From the NCBI GenBank assembly GCA_050014415.1, contig JBEKDJ010000012.1, positions 1 to 30,160 of the forward strand: a DNA stretch of 30,160 nt, read 5' to 3'. The position numbers and the translations under genes are program-made. Source of the DNA: JBEKDJ01 sp050014415. GTDB taxonomy: Bacteria; Desulfobacterota; BSN033; UBA1163. The notes beneath the pieces were generated by a model. The model worked only from the letters and a program-made list of their open reading frames with translations. It searched no databases and was not told the DNA's origin. Positions 7,295-14,528 of the stretch are shown here, piece by piece (within the stretch, counting starts at the first letter, position 1; every line of letters starts with the position of its first letter).

Positions 7295-7358
7295 GAGGGC
7301 GAGTTGTATTTCGTCACACGAAGAACCAATCGGTCAGCGGGGAAGGAGGAAAGAAGCT

Positions 7359-9233
7359 ATGTATACTGGTGGATATATGGGGAAGGTGCTAAGGATCGAT
7401 TTAGCACAAAAGACGACAAAGGAAGAGAAGTTGTCTGTGGAAACAGCCAGGGATTTTATTGGCGGAGCGGGGTTTGGAGTGAAGTATCTGTTTGATGAGC
7501 TGAAGGCGGGCGTGGATCCCCTTGGACCCGAGAACAAGCTGATTCTTTCTCCGGGGCCATTTACAGGTACGACCCTGCCCTGTGCTAGCCGTATGGCAGT
7601 TACCGGTAAATCTCCCCTGACGGGTGCGGTGGGCATGGCGCTTACAGGTGGGCAGTTCCCCGCAGAATTGAAGTTTGCAGGCTGGGATGTCGTTATCATC
7701 GAAGGGAAAGCCGCGAAACCGACGTACCTTTCCATTAAGGATGATACGGTTCGATTTCACGACGCACGGAGTGTTTGGGGAACCATGACGAGCGACTGCC
7801 AGCAAATCATCAAGGACGATCTGCGCGATCAGAATACGCGGGTTCTTTGTGTCGGGCCTGCAGGCGAGCACTTATGCAAGATTGCATGTATCATCAATGA
7901 AAGGAGAGCTCCAGGACGGAAGGGCCTCGGGGCGGTCATGGGGTCGAAGAATTTGAAGGCCATTGCTGTTCGGGGAAACCGGTCCGTGCCAATCGCTTCT
8001 CAGGAGAAGTACAAGGCTGGCAGAGCCGAGATGTTGAAGGCTATGAAAGATAGCCCCGCGCTCTATCCCCAGTTTGCCAACGCAGGTACGCCCATGGTCC
8101 TTGACCTCACCGCGACCATGGGGATCCTTTCAGCCAAGAACTGGTCAGCAACCGGAGAGTTCGCCCCTGTGGAGGCACTCGGGCTTGATGCCCAAAACAC
8201 CCGAAAGATTGGTAAAGCACACTGCTATGACTGCCCGGTAGGGTGCAGCCAGATGAAACTCGCAAGGAGCGGGCCCTATGCCGGCATCCTGACCGAAGGT
8301 CCTGAGTTTGAAACCCTCTACGCCTTTGGCAGCGGGACAGGAGTGGCGAACTTAGACGCCGTTATTGCGGCCGACCGGCTCTCTGATGAGCTGGGATTAG
8401 ATACGATGTCGGCAGGAGTAACCATTGCCTTTGCAATGGAACTCTTTGAAAGGGGTATGCTCACTCTCAGGGAGACAGGCGGCCTGGAATTGAAGTTTGG
8501 TAACGACCAGGCAATGATGACAGTGCTGCGCCAGATGGCGTATCGGGAGGGGATTGGTGACCTCCTAGCCGATGGCTCGAAGGCAGCCGCTAAGAGAATA
8601 GGGAAAGGTGCGGAGAAGTATGCCATGCAAATAAAGGGTCTTGAGCTGCCTGCATATGACGTGCGGGGCGCCAAGGCCCATGGCTTGAACTACGCCACAT
8701 CTTATACAGGGGCGGACCACAACAGGGGTTATGCTTTTCAGGAGATCTTCGGAATCCCTATTCCATGGCAAGTGGATAGGTTTGCCATAGAGGGTAAAGG
8801 CAAGCTGACCAAATGGAATCAGGATGTGAGATCCGCTACCTGCGACTGCCCAACCATGTGCGCCTTTATCCTGGATACTGCCCTGCCTGGTGTTGCTACC
8901 CAGAATACGGCTACCCTTATGGAGGCGGTCACAGGACTAGCGTTTACACCCGAGGAAGTTGAGAAGGTCGGTGAAAGGGTAAGTAACCTCGCCAAGGCCT
9001 TCAACGTTCGGGAAGGCTTCACGCGTGCGGATGATACCTTTCCAGAGAGGCTGATGACGGAGCCTTTGAAGGCAGGAGGTTCCAAAGGTCAACTGATCAG
9101 CAAGGAGGACCTCAAGCAAATGCTGGATGAATATTATACAGTAAGAGGCTGGGATCTCAATACAGGCAAGCCAACGAAAACAAAGCTTGTCGAGCTCGGT
9201 CTTGGATATGTTGCTGAACAGTTGAAGGTGTAA
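7359..9233 (+). CDS. Aldehyde:ferredoxin oxidoreductase (tungsten bis-pterin enzyme)
   Basis: A 624-residue cytoplasmic oxidoreductase of the AOR family, which oxidises aldehydes to acids with ferredoxin using a tungsten or molybdenum bis-pterin cofactor and one Fe4S4 cluster. The ATG at 7359 follows GGAAGGAGGAAAG; frames open further upstream, but similarity begins here (MYTGGYMGKVLRIDLAQKTT). Cluster ligands are Cys289, Cys292 and Cys296 (CYDCPVGC) and Cys495 or its neighbours in CDCPTMC, nearly the positions of the Pyrococcus enzyme. The pterin-contacting GPEFETLYAFGSGTGV and the ELGLDTMSAG motif are present. A ThiS/MoaD-like fragment follows directly, as in many AOR loci. The family is certain; the aldehyde range is unknown. 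Confidence 0.96.
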   Translation: MYTGGYMGKVLRIDLAQKTTKEEKLSVETARDFIGGAGFGVKYLFDELKAGVDPLGPENKLILSPGPFTGTTLPCASRMAVTGKSPLTGAVGMALTGGQFPAELKFAGWDVVIIEGKAAKPTYLSIKDDTVRFHDARSVWGTMTSDCQQIIKDDLRDQNTRVLCVGPAGEHLCKIACIINERRAPGRKGLGAVMGSKNLKAIAVRGNRSVPIASQEKYKAGRAEMLKAMKDSPALYPQFANAGTPMVLDLTATMGILSAKNWSATGEFAPVEALGLDAQNTRKIGKAHCYDCPVGCSQMKLARSGPYAGILTEGPEFETLYAFGSGTGVANLDAVIAADRLSDELGLDTMSAGVTIAFAMELFERGMLTLRETGGLELKFGNDQAMMTVLRQMAYREGIGDLLADGSKAAAKRIGKGAEKYAMQIKGLELPAYDVRGAKAHGLNYATSYTGADHNRGYAFQEIFGIPIPWQVDRFAIEGKGKLTKWNQDVRSATCDCPTMCAFILDTALPGVATQNTATLMEAVTGLAFTPEEVEKVGERVSNLAKAFNVREGFTRADDTFPERLMTEPLKAGGSKGQLISKEDLKQMLDEYYTVRGWDLNTGKPTKTKLVELGLGYVAEQLKV

Positions 9234-9240
9234 GAAGTGG

Positions 9241-9465
9241 TTGGAAGTGGTCCAGGTGAAGATTGAGACCGTTTTGGCATTAAAAGGAATTCTGGGGAAG
9301 AGGGAATTCGAAATTCCCCCTCCGGAAGGAATCACAGTAAGGGATCTTATTTCCTGGATGATCAAAAGATGGGGGGATAAGCTATCCCCCCACTCGTCCT
9401 ACTCAAACCATCATCGCCTTCTTCCATACGTCCGATTCGTTTTGCTCGGACTCATCTTAGGTTAA
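9241..9465 (+). pseudogene. ThiS/MoaD-like sulfur carrier protein, C-terminally truncated
   Basis: This short gene begins 7 bases after the oxidoreductase stop, probably at TTG 9241 or GTG 9256; no ATG is available. The first part (VKIETVLALKGILGKREFE, then EGITVRDLISWMIKRWG) reads like the small MoaD/ThiS ubiquitin-fold proteins often encoded beside AOR genes. The later segment RLLPYVRFVLLG can be lined up with the family's central strand. The frame then stops after 74 codons and lacks the rest of the domain and the C-terminal Gly-Gly that carries the thiocarboxylate. A perfect 9-base inverted repeat (9371-9391) falls inside it. Its stop overlaps the stop of the convergent dehydrogenase gene. 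It is probably a decayed or truncated gene; a divergent functional form without Gly-Gly is less likely. Confidence 0.6.
9371..9391. repeat. Strong inverted repeat within the MoaD-like fragment
   Basis: GGGGGGATA at 9371-9379 and TATCCCCCC at 9383-9391 are perfect arms of 9 bases around AGC. No T-run follows on either strand, so it is not a standard intrinsic terminator. It lies just before the point where similarity to the family weakens. Confidence 0.6.
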
Positions 9466-10787
9466 GCTTTCACGATTTTTCTCTTCCATTGCTTCATGTT
9501 CTTTGTAACATTTCGGGTGTCGATGACGAGAGGGGCGAGCTTAACGATCCGTCGATAATCAATACTGTGGTCTGTAACTACCACTGCGGCATCGATCCTG
9601 CGAAGCAACGGATCCGTGAGGGGGGAGGAATTCAACTCGAAAGAGTATTTTCTGAAACGGGGAAGGGACGGGATATAGGGGTCGTGGTAGAGGATGGTTG
9701 CCCCCTTTTTTTGGAGGAGATCCATGATGACCAGGGCAGGGGACTCCCTCGCATCATCTACCTCTTTCTTATAGGCTACACCCAGGATCAATATTTTTGC
9801 TCCCTTAATACTTTTTCCCCTGCCATTGAGAGCGTCCTGAATCTTGGCCACAACATAGTAAGGAATGTGGACATTGATCTCTCCTGCTAAAAAGATAAAT
9901 CTTGTTGTGAAGTCGTATTCCCGGGCCTTCCAGGAGAGATAATAGGGATCAATTGGAATACAGTGTCCCCCCATACCCGGACCGGGATAGAAAGGTGAAA
10001 ATCCGAAGGGTTTGGTACTTGCCGCTTCTATCACCTCCCAGATATCGATCCCCATTCGGTCGGCCAGCATTTTCAATTCGTTCACTAAGGCGATATTGAC
10101 GCTTCGATAGATATTTTCGAGGAGTTTTGTCAATTCCGCTACCTTAGGCGATGATACGGGAACCACCTTTTGAATGATCTGACGATAGAACGAAGTGGCC
10201 ACTCGTTGGCAGGATTCTGTGACTCCTGCCACTACCTTCGGGATCTGATGAGTGGTGAATCGCTTGTTTCCTGGATCCTCCCTTTCAGGAGAGAATGCCA
10301 GAAAAAAATCCTTGCCAACCTTCAAACCAGTGGACTCCAAGCGAGGAAGAATGAATTCTTCTGTGGTTCCGGGATAAGAGGTGCTTTCAAGGACGATCAA
10401 TTGTCCTTTCCTAAGATGACTTCGAATCGCCTCAGTCGTTTTTTCTATATATTGGAGGTCGGGTTCCATCTTATCGGTCAACGGAGTTGGAACACAAATC
10501 AGAATACAGTCCGGTTCAATGAGGCGGGTGAAATCGTCCGTCACATCGAAATGGCCACTCCGGACAAATTGGGAAATACGGGGGGCAGGAATGGATTTTA
10601 AGTAGCTTTTCCCTCTCTTCAGGGTGGTGACTTTTTTTGAATCCACATCGAATCCCAAGATTCTGAAACCTTCCTCACAAAATCTTAGAACCAGAGGAAG
10701 GCCAACATAACCCAAGCCGATGACCCCAACAGTCACCTCTTTCTGAAGAATCTTTTGAATGAATGGATCAACGGTCTTAGCTTTCAT
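9462..10787 (-). CDS. Nucleotide-sugar 6-dehydrogenase (UDP-HexNAc dehydrogenase type)
   Basis: A 441-residue NAD-dependent dehydrogenase that oxidises C6 of a UDP-sugar to the uronic acid in two steps. The start is ATG 10787 (MKAKTVDPF); a TTG 18 bases upstream is also in frame. The N-terminal Rossmann motif is GVIGLGYVGLPLVLRF (about 22-37). CVPTPL lies near 100, and the catalytic cysteine is in GPGMGGHCIPIDPYYLSWKA. A C-terminal nucleotide-binding domain (KILILGVAYKKEVDDARESP) completes it. SPEREDPGN and the overall pattern resemble WbpA/WecC-type UDP-N-acetylhexosamine dehydrogenases more than UDP-glucose dehydrogenase. A DegT-type aminotransferase gene lies upstream on the same strand, suggesting an amino-sugar acid for surface polysaccharide. 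Confidence 0.92.
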   Translation of the reverse strand: MKAKTVDPFIQKILQKEVTVGVIGLGYVGLPLVLRFCEEGFRILGFDVDSKKVTTLKRGKSYLKSIPAPRISQFVRSGHFDVTDDFTRLIEPDCILICVPTPLTDKMEPDLQYIEKTTEAIRSHLRKGQLIVLESTSYPGTTEEFILPRLESTGLKVGKDFFLAFSPEREDPGNKRFTTHQIPKVVAGVTESCQRVATSFYRQIIQKVVPVSSPKVAELTKLLENIYRSVNIALVNELKMLADRMGIDIWEVIEAASTKPFGFSPFYPGPGMGGHCIPIDPYYLSWKAREYDFTTRFIFLAGEINVHIPYYVVAKIQDALNGRGKSIKGAKILILGVAYKKEVDDARESPALVIMDLLQKKGATILYHDPYIPSLPRFRKYSFELNSSPLTDPLLRRIDAAVVVTDHSIDYRRIVKLAPLVIDTRNVTKNMKQWKRKIVKA

Positions 10788-10903
10788 TTCAATCCAACGG
10801 AACAATGGAATGTTGGGATCATGTGAAAAGATGTAAACTCTTTGACAAGTTGGTGAATAAGCCGATATTCCCGTCTTCCATTATTCCAATCCTGGTGATT
10901 TAT

Positions 10904-12046
10904 TCATTTTCTATAGAAGGCTTTGATCCGATCTACTACGAACACCTGCTGATCCTCCGTCAATTCCGGATAGATTGGCAGGGCCAGGGCTTCTCCGGAA
11001 GCCTTCTCGGAAACCGGGAAATCCCCTCGTTGGTATTTCAAGAAAGAATAACATTCTTGTAAGTGAAGAGGAAGGGGATAGTAGATATCCGTTCCGATCT
11101 CTTCCTCTTTCAAGAATTGTCTCAGCCGATCCCTTTCCGGAACACGGATCACGTACTGATGGAAGATATGGCGGTTTTGATATTGAATCATTGGAAGTCT
11201 TAGGCCGTTCACGGAGGAAAGAAGATCTCGGGATAACAATTGATAACGCTCGGCCTTCTTCTGTCTCTCTGTGGTCCATTTTTCCAGATATTTGAATTTC
11301 ACTAAAAGGATAGCGGCCTGGAGGGTATCGAGCCGGCTGTTAATACCGATGGATTTATGAATATATTTAGGCTGACCTCCATGGACTCTGAGCAGTCGAA
11401 TTCTTCCAGCCAAATGGGGATTGTCAGTGACGACCATCCCTGCATCTCCAAAGGCGCCCAGGTTTTTTGTCGGGTAAAAGGAGAAACATCCAAGGTCCCC
11501 CATCTGGCCGGCCCGGCGTCCCACTGAAGCAGCCTTGGGCTTATATTCTGCTCCCAATGCCTGTGCAGCATCTTCGATGACAAAGAGTTGTTTGGCTTTC
11601 GCAATTTGAAGCAGAGGGTCCATGTCTGCACATTGTCCAAAGAGATGGACAGGAATGATAGCCTTTGTTCTCGAGGTGATCTTTTCCTCGATTTTGGAAG
11701 GGTCTATGTTATAAGTCTCTTCATCGATATCTACAAAAATGGGAGTAGCCCCGATGCGAGAAACAGTACCTGCGGTGGCGAAGAAAGTGAAAGGGGGAAG
11801 AAGGACTTCATCTCCCGCCCCGATTCCCAAGGCCATCAAGGATAAGAGCAGAGCATCTGACCCGGAAGCCACGCCCACGGCATCTCGGGTTTGAGAATAG
11901 TGAGCGATGGTTTGCTCCAACGCCTCCACTTTCGGTCCCAAGATGAATTGTTGAGTCCTGAAAACCTCTTCGAGAGCCGACTTGATCTCCCCATCTATTG
12001 AGGAGAACTGAGCGCGCAGGTCAAAGAATGGAACCTTCATCTTCAT
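10904..12046 (-). CDS. DegT/DnrJ/EryC1/StrS-family sugar aminotransferase (WbpE-like)
   Basis: A PLP-dependent aminotransferase of 380 residues that adds an amino group to a keto-sugar nucleotide. The ATG at 12046 or the one 6 bases on (12040, MKVPFFDLRAQ) is the start; AAGGAGAG stands upstream. A longer in-frame extension reaches 12181 but does not match the family and overlaps the divergent gene. Visible motifs are FILGPKVEALEQ, VGVASGSDALLLSLMALGI, DEVLLPPFTFFATAGT, VIEDAAQALGA, and CFSFYPTKNLGAFGDAGM with the PLP lysine in PTKN. GINSRLDTLQAAIL follows. With the dehydrogenase downstream it could give a 3-amino-uronic acid, as in WbpA/WbpE pathways. The acyltransferase and oxidase of that route are not in the window. 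Confidence 0.94.
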   Translation of the reverse strand: MKMKVPFFDLRAQFSSIDGEIKSALEEVFRTQQFILGPKVEALEQTIAHYSQTRDAVGVASGSDALLLSLMALGIGAGDEVLLPPFTFFATAGTVSRIGATPIFVDIDEETYNIDPSKIEEKITSRTKAIIPVHLFGQCADMDPLLQIAKAKQLFVIEDAAQALGAEYKPKAASVGRRAGQMGDLGCFSFYPTKNLGAFGDAGMVVTDNPHLAGRIRLLRVHGGQPKYIHKSIGINSRLDTLQAAILLVKFKYLEKWTTERQKKAERYQLLSRDLLSSVNGLRLPMIQYQNRHIFHQYVIRVPERDRLRQFLKEEEIGTDIYYPLPLHLQECYSFLKYQRGDFPVSEKASGEALALPIYPELTEDQQVFVVDRIKAFYRK

Positions 12047-12111
12047 TCGAGGACTCTCTCCTTTGAGAGATGGAAAAGTCACGGGTTTCAAAATAAGATA
12101 AAAGAAAATGA

Positions 12112-12140
12112 TAGTCAAGGCTATTTCTGAAAGATATAAT
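12112..12140 (+). promoter_or_regulatory. Candidate promoter for the TrmJ-like gene
   Basis: TAGTCA (12112-12117, four of six positions of TTGACA) and a perfect TATAAT (12135-12140) are 17 bases apart. The TATAAT overlaps the first in-frame ATG at 12139. If it is used, translation must start at a later ATG (12151 or 12160). Confidence 0.5.
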
Positions 12141-12159
12141 GGGAAATAGAATGGGAAGG

Positions 12160-12879
12160 ATGAACCTCGATTCCATTTCAATCATTTTGGTCAGGCCCAG
12201 ATTCCATGAGAACATCGGCGCGGTAGCGAGAGCGATGAAGAATATGGGATTGGGTCGATTGATATTGGTTGACGGGTGTTCGCCACTCCATATGAATGCC
12301 TACAGATTGGCCTCAGGTGCTGAGGATATTTTGGAGAGGGCTGAGGAACTCCCGACACTTTTGGAAGCTATCTCTGACATGGGGTGTGTGGTTGGGATGA
12401 CTGCGCGAGTGGGAAAAGAGAGAAGTCCCCTGCTGACCCCTCAGGCCTTGATGAAGAGACTGATTCCTGTTTCAGCAAGAAACTCGATCGCCCTGGTCTT
12501 TGGTTCGGAAAGAGAAGGGTTGACCAATGAGGAGTTGTCCTTATGTCATCTTTGGGGCGGGATTCCTTCATCACCGTCTTTCCCTTCGCTCAACCTGGCA
12601 CAAGCCGTGATGGTGATTTGTTATGAATTGTTTCAGTCATCGATACCGGTTTTAAAACCTCTCGTCCCATTGGCAGAAGCTGGGCAATTGGAGAAGATGT
12701 TTGAACATATGGAGGAGACGCTCATTAGAATAGGGTTTTTAGATCCTCTCCATCCCCAAAAGATCACGAGGGTGCTCAGGCGGCTATTTGGAAGGAGCCA
12801 GATGAATGAGAGAGAGGTCAGGATCCTTCACGGGATCTGGAGTCAAATGGATTGGCACATAAAAAGGGAAAGGCGCTAA
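12160..12879 (+). CDS. trmJ: SPOUT-family tRNA 2'-O-methyltransferase, TrmJ-like
   Basis: A 239-residue SPOUT methyltransferase of the TrmH/TrmJ branch; TrmJ methylates the ribose of nucleotide 32 in tRNA. The N-terminus SISIILVRPRFHENIGAVARAMKNMG carries the conserved Asn and Arg (given here in parts: RPRFHENIG, VARAMKNMG). The trefoil-knot AdoMet motifs are ALVFGSEREGLTNEEL and IPSSPSFPSLNLAQAVMV, both characteristic. A C-terminal helical extension (about 160-239) is typical of TrmJ. ATGs at 12139, 12151 and 12160 are in frame; I chose 12160 because similarity begins there and a TATAAT box covers the first. The gene is divergent from the aminotransferase. It could modify another RNA. Confidence 0.9.
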   Translation: MNLDSISIILVRPRFHENIGAVARAMKNMGLGRLILVDGCSPLHMNAYRLASGAEDILERAEELPTLLEAISDMGCVVGMTARVGKERSPLLTPQALMKRLIPVSARNSIALVFGSEREGLTNEELSLCHLWGGIPSSPSFPSLNLAQAVMVICYELFQSSIPVLKPLVPLAEAGQLEKMFEHMEETLIRIGFLDPLHPQKITRVLRRLFGRSQMNEREVRILHGIWSQMDWHIKRERR

Positions 12880-12905
12880 GCGCTTTGCGCATCGAGAACG
12901 AAGAA

Positions 12906-12975
12906 CTTGTCCGTGGATGATGATTGCCTGTAAAATCCCTCTTCACGAAAGGTGGGAAAGTCATTTACGGACAAG
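12906..12975. repeat. Inverted repeat in the leader of the SagB-type gene
   Basis: CTTGTCCGT at 12906-12914 and ACGGACAAG at 12967-12975 are perfect inverted arms of 9 bases around 52 bases. They lie between the TrmJ-like stop and the SagB-type start. The pair may form a leader hairpin; its purpose is unknown. Confidence 0.35.
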
Positions 12976-12995
12976 CCAAAGAGGGGATGAATGAG

Positions 12996-13676
12996 ATGTT
13001 CGAGAGATGGGCGTGGATGGTATTATGTTCCGTTTGGACGATGGGTCTGTTAGGAATGAGGATGAATCAGGGTTCTATCTTACTCCCTAAGCCTTCCCTG
13101 GACGGTAAAGTCTCCTTGGAGAAGGCGATTAAGGGGAGACGGACGGTTCGAGATTTCAATGAACGCTCTTTGTCTCTTAATCATCTTTCTCAACTGTTAT
13201 GGGCTGCACAGGGGATTACTAATCCGAAAGAAGGGAAGAGGGCTGCACCCTCCGGGGGCGCGCTGTACCCCTTAGATATCTACTTGATCGTTGGCGGGAA
13301 TGGAGTTGAAGGAATGGAGTCAGGTATCTTTCATTATTTGCCTGAAAAACACTCGATCTCACTTTTATCCAAAGGGGATCGCCGAGAGGAGATTGCCTCG
13401 GCCTCACTTTGGCAGATGTGGATGGCTAGGGCACCCGTAATCTTCATTATTACAGCTGACTACCGAAGGATCACCGGGAAATATGGTGAAAGAGGCATTC
13501 GATATGCTCTTATGGAAGTAGGTCATGTTGGTCAAAACTTATTCTTGCAGGCAGAAGCCCTTGGACTGGGTGCTGGGATTGTAGGGGCCTTTAATGATGC
13601 CGATGTTTCAAAAGTGATGGGTGGGGCACCCCAACACGAACCATTATTGATTATGCCTGTGGGTTATAAGAAATAA
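12996..13676 (+). CDS. SagB-type nitroreductase-family oxidoreductase, probably exported or membrane-anchored
   Basis: A 226-residue FMN-dependent nitroreductase-fold protein of the SagB/ThcOx type. The ATG at 12996 has GAGGGG nine bases upstream; another ATG at 12987 overlaps that site. The first 20 residues are hydrophobic (ERWAWMVLCSVWTMGLLGM), suggesting a signal peptide or anchor. The fold motifs are KAIKGRRTVRDF (FMN-phosphate contact), LSQLLWAAQGI, APSGGALYPLDIYLIV (the SagB hallmark), EVGHVGQNLFLQAEALGLG and IMPVGY. SagB-type enzymes that make azoles in peptides sit beside YcaO proteins, and none is near here. A free-standing redox role is therefore more likely, with substrate unknown. 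Confidence 0.9.
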   Translation: MFERWAWMVLCSVWTMGLLGMRMNQGSILLPKPSLDGKVSLEKAIKGRRTVRDFNERSLSLNHLSQLLWAAQGITNPKEGKRAAPSGGALYPLDIYLIVGGNGVEGMESGIFHYLPEKHSISLLSKGDRREEIASASLWQMWMARAPVIFIITADYRRITGKYGERGIRYALMEVGHVGQNLFLQAEALGLGAGIVGAFNDADVSKVMGGAPQHEPLLIMPVGYKK

Positions 13677-13678
13677 AA

Positions 13679-13710
13679 ACCCCTTTCCTGAACCATCGAT
13701 GAAAAGGGGT
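13679..13710 (-). terminator. Intrinsic terminator of the nfeD-slipin operon
   Basis: ACCCCTTT (13679-13686) pairs with AAAGGGGT (13703-13710). On the minus strand the stem is followed by TTTTTATTT, a proper U-run. It stands 45 bases past the slipin stop codon, between two convergent genes. On the plus strand there is no T-run, so its main role is for the minus-strand operon. Confidence 0.8.
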
Positions 13711-13754
13711 CGATGTCATTCAATTGAAAATCGAAATATCTTCTCGAAGAGATC

Positions 13755-14516
13755 TTACTGCTTTTTCAAAAAAGCGCTGATGATGTCAATCGGCACAGGG
13801 AAGATGGTGGTTGAGTTCTTCTCCGTGGCAATCTCCGCTAAGGTCTGAAGGAACCTTAGCTGGAGGGCTGTGGGATTGACACTGATCACATTTGCAGCCT
13901 GAGTCAATTTTTCTGCAGCCTGGAATTCACCCTCGGCATGGATGATTTTGGCTCTCTTCTCCCTTTCTGCTTCTGCCTGTTTTGCAATGGCCCTCTGCAT
14001 ATTCTCCGGCAGATCTACCTGTTTGGTTTCCACCAGAGAGACCTTGATTCCCCATGGTTCTGTGTGTTTATCCAAGATATCTTGGAGTTTCAGGTTGAGT
14101 TTGTCTCGCTGGGAGAGCAATTCGTCCAAATCCGCCTGACCCACTACGCTTCGAAGTGTGGTTTGGGCCAATTGGGAAGTAGCGTAGAGATAATTCTCCA
14201 CTTCAACGACCGCCTTATTTGGGTCCATGACGCGAAAATAGACAACGGCATTCACCTTAATGGAAATATTGTCACGAGTGATCACATCCTGGGGGGGGAT
14301 GTCCAACACCACTGTTCTGAGGCTGATTCTTAGCAATTTATCAACCCCAGGAATGATGAAGATGAGCCCCGGTCCTTTTGCGCCAATCAGCCTTCCCAGG
14401 CGGAAGATAACTCCCCGTTCATACTCCCTTAAGATCTTGATCGCGGATGCAGCAAGAATGAGCAGAAAGATAATAATAAACACAAAGCCTGTAGATAGAC
14501 CACCTGTTGTACCCAT
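13755..14516 (-). CDS. SPFH/stomatin-family membrane protein (slipin)
   Basis: A 253-residue prokaryotic stomatin. One N-terminal membrane helix (about residues 9-27) is followed by the SPFH domain: EYERGVIFRLGR, GPGLIFIIPGVD, RTVVLDIPPQDVITRDN, and AVVYFRVMDPNKAVVEVENY. A coiled-coil region rich in Ala, Glu and Lys (about 180-215) mediates oligomer formation in the family. An AAGGAGGGAATAAA stands directly before the ATG. The gene begins 12 bases after nfeD, the usual pairing. In the archaeal example the NfeD protease cleaves the C-terminus of its partner stomatin. The pair is thought to act in membrane microdomain organisation and membrane quality control. Confidence 0.96.
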   Translation of the reverse strand: MGTTGGLSTGFVFIIIFLLILAASAIKILREYERGVIFRLGRLIGAKGPGLIFIIPGVDKLLRISLRTVVLDIPPQDVITRDNISIKVNAVVYFRVMDPNKAVVEVENYLYATSQLAQTTLRSVVGQADLDELLSQRDKLNLKLQDILDKHTEPWGIKVSLVETKQVDLPENMQRAIAKQAEAEREKRAKIIHAEGEFQAAEKLTQAANVISVNPTALQLRFLQTLAEIATEKNSTTIFPVPIDIISAFLKKQ

Positions 14517-14528
14517 TTTATTCCCTCC

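Larger units (their letters stand above)
6730..7358. other. Divergent leader region between queA and the aldehyde oxidoreductase
   Basis: About 630 bases lie between two divergent genes with no convincing reading frame of their own. They contain a bulged inverted repeat at 6799-6829 (GCGAAT..GCC with GGC..ATTCGC) and a 17-base near-perfect palindrome CTGTTAGAATCTAACAG at 6964-6980. Hairpins lie at 7041-7053 (GAGCC/GGCTC) and 7122-7137 (CAAAGC/GCTTTG around TTCC). A plausible promoter for the plus-strand gene lies at its end. The region could hold an operator or a structured leader RNA, but I match no known riboswitch. Confidence 0.5.

Noticed and set aside
12880..12900. Terminator after the TrmJ-like gene
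   Set aside because: GCGC-rich words (GGCGCTAAGCGCTTTGCGC) give only competing short stems and no T-run.
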